15,420 nucleotides of DNA from Chloroflexota bacterium. Its GTDB lineage: Bacteria > Chloroflexota > Anaerolineae > J102. The stretch covers positions 1-15,420 of the forward strand of contig PIVW01000090.1 of the NCBI GenBank assembly GCA_003353825.1, written 5' to 3'. Position numbers and translations under genes: made by a program. The notes beneath the pieces were generated by a model, which was given only the letters and a program-made list of their open reading frames with translations, ran no database searches and was not told the DNA's origin. Positions 15,132-15,420 of this stretch are shown piece after piece (the stretch's first letter is position 1; each line of letters begins with the position of its first letter).

Positions 15132-15168
15132 AGAAGTCCGCCGCTATGTATTCTCGGTAGCATTACAG

Positions 15169-15187
15169 GGAACTGGTGCTGAGTTCC
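15169..15187 (-). promoter_or_regulatory. GGAACT inverted repeat upstream of sigZ (candidate ECF -35)
   Basis: On the - strand GGAACT (15187-15182), seven bases, then AGTTCC (15174-15169). GGAACT is the usual -35 core of ECF-dependent promoters, and the element lies 40-60 bases before the sigZ ATG, so autoregulation is possible. The matching -10 is not obvious (TAATGC follows after 16 bases). Confidence 0.35.
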
Positions 15188-15240
15188 ATCATATAGACGT
15201 TGTCACGCTTGTAAAGGACGCAAACGATTTCAGACCATAC

Positions 15241-15275
15241 AAAAACAGCGCCCCTGTTTCACTCAGGCGCTGTTT
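15241..15275 (-). terminator. Rho-independent terminator of the gene at the right edge
   Basis: AAACAGCGCC (15243-15252) and GGCGCTGTTT (15266-15275) form a perfect 10-bp stem with a 13-base loop. On the - strand the stem runs into TTTTTG. It lies about 40 bases after the stop codon at 15317 and separates that gene from sigZ. Confidence 0.8.
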
Positions 15276-15316
15276 CTGAGTCAGGCGCATTTCAGTCGTT
15301 GCTATACTGACAACGG

Positions 15317-15420
15317 TCATAAAGGAACATTTTCAAAAGTCTGGAACTTGAGGGTCAATAAGCTGGCAAGCTCTTGCTTATATATCCCATCGGTTTGAGC
15401 GATACAATCTACAATAGCTA
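15317..15420 (-). CDS. 3' end of an unidentified gene, cut by the window edge
   Basis: The last 33 codons of a frame that enters from the right edge, ending in TGA at 15317-15319. The translation begins AIVDCIAQTDGIYKQELASL and ends LKFQTFENVPL. The other two - strand frames hit stops here, and a clear terminator follows, which supports real coding. KQELASLL looks helical, but no family can be named from so short a piece. Confidence 0.6.
   Translation of the reverse strand, partial: AIVDCIAQTDGIYKQELASLLTLKFQTFENVPL

Noticed and set aside
1..15420. tRNA, rRNA, transposase, integrase or phage genes
   Set aside because: None seen on reading the gaps and the translations; the gaps are too short or lack the needed structures.

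Overview
The window looks like a chromosomal segment of a Chloroflexota (green non-sulfur type) bacterium with medium GC. This is inferred from the type of genes present: a SNF2 helicase with its associated domain beside a SWIM protein, Yip1-domain membrane protein pairs, a DHH-CBS-nucleotidyltransferase fusion, and a SigZ sigma factor beside arsM. Short heptameric intergenic repeats fit too. There is no rRNA, tRNA or other phylogenetic marker, so the phylum is a moderate-confidence guess. No phage, transposase, CRISPR or plasmid genes are visible.

Left part (1-2383). A frameshifted, probably decayed small membrane protein gene points left. A control region with five GTAC half-sites separates it from a manganese-type superoxide dismutase gene pointing right, which has a textbook extended -10 promoter and a hairpin terminator. 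A TVP38/DedA-like membrane protein follows on the + strand and converges on a tiny zinc-ribbon protein on the - strand.

Middle part (2538-9063), all on the - strand and read right to left: a strong promoter with a palindrome over the -10; a long leader; a 1096-residue SNF2/RapA-like ATPase; a 261-base gap with a terminator-like hairpin and tandem repeats; a SWIM zinc-finger protein; and a 603-residue protein with weak likeness to helicase-associated proteins, joined to the SWIM gene by an ATGA overlap. Together they look like a nucleic-acid remodelling module (repair or defence; function not settled).

Right part (9064-15420), also - strand: two paralogous Yip1-like membrane proteins overlapping by ATGA; an 866-residue DHH/CBS/CBS/tRNA nucleotidyltransferase fusion that appears to be expressed from a leaderless promoter; a perfect 16-bp terminator; an arsenite methyltransferase (arsM) preceded by a SigZ-type ECF sigma factor; and, at the right edge behind its own terminator, the last 33 codons of an unidentified gene.

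The best candidates for something less well described are the SNF2-SWIM-third-protein operon, the sigZ-arsM pair with cysteine pairs in both proteins, and the GTAC-rich divergent control region before sodA.
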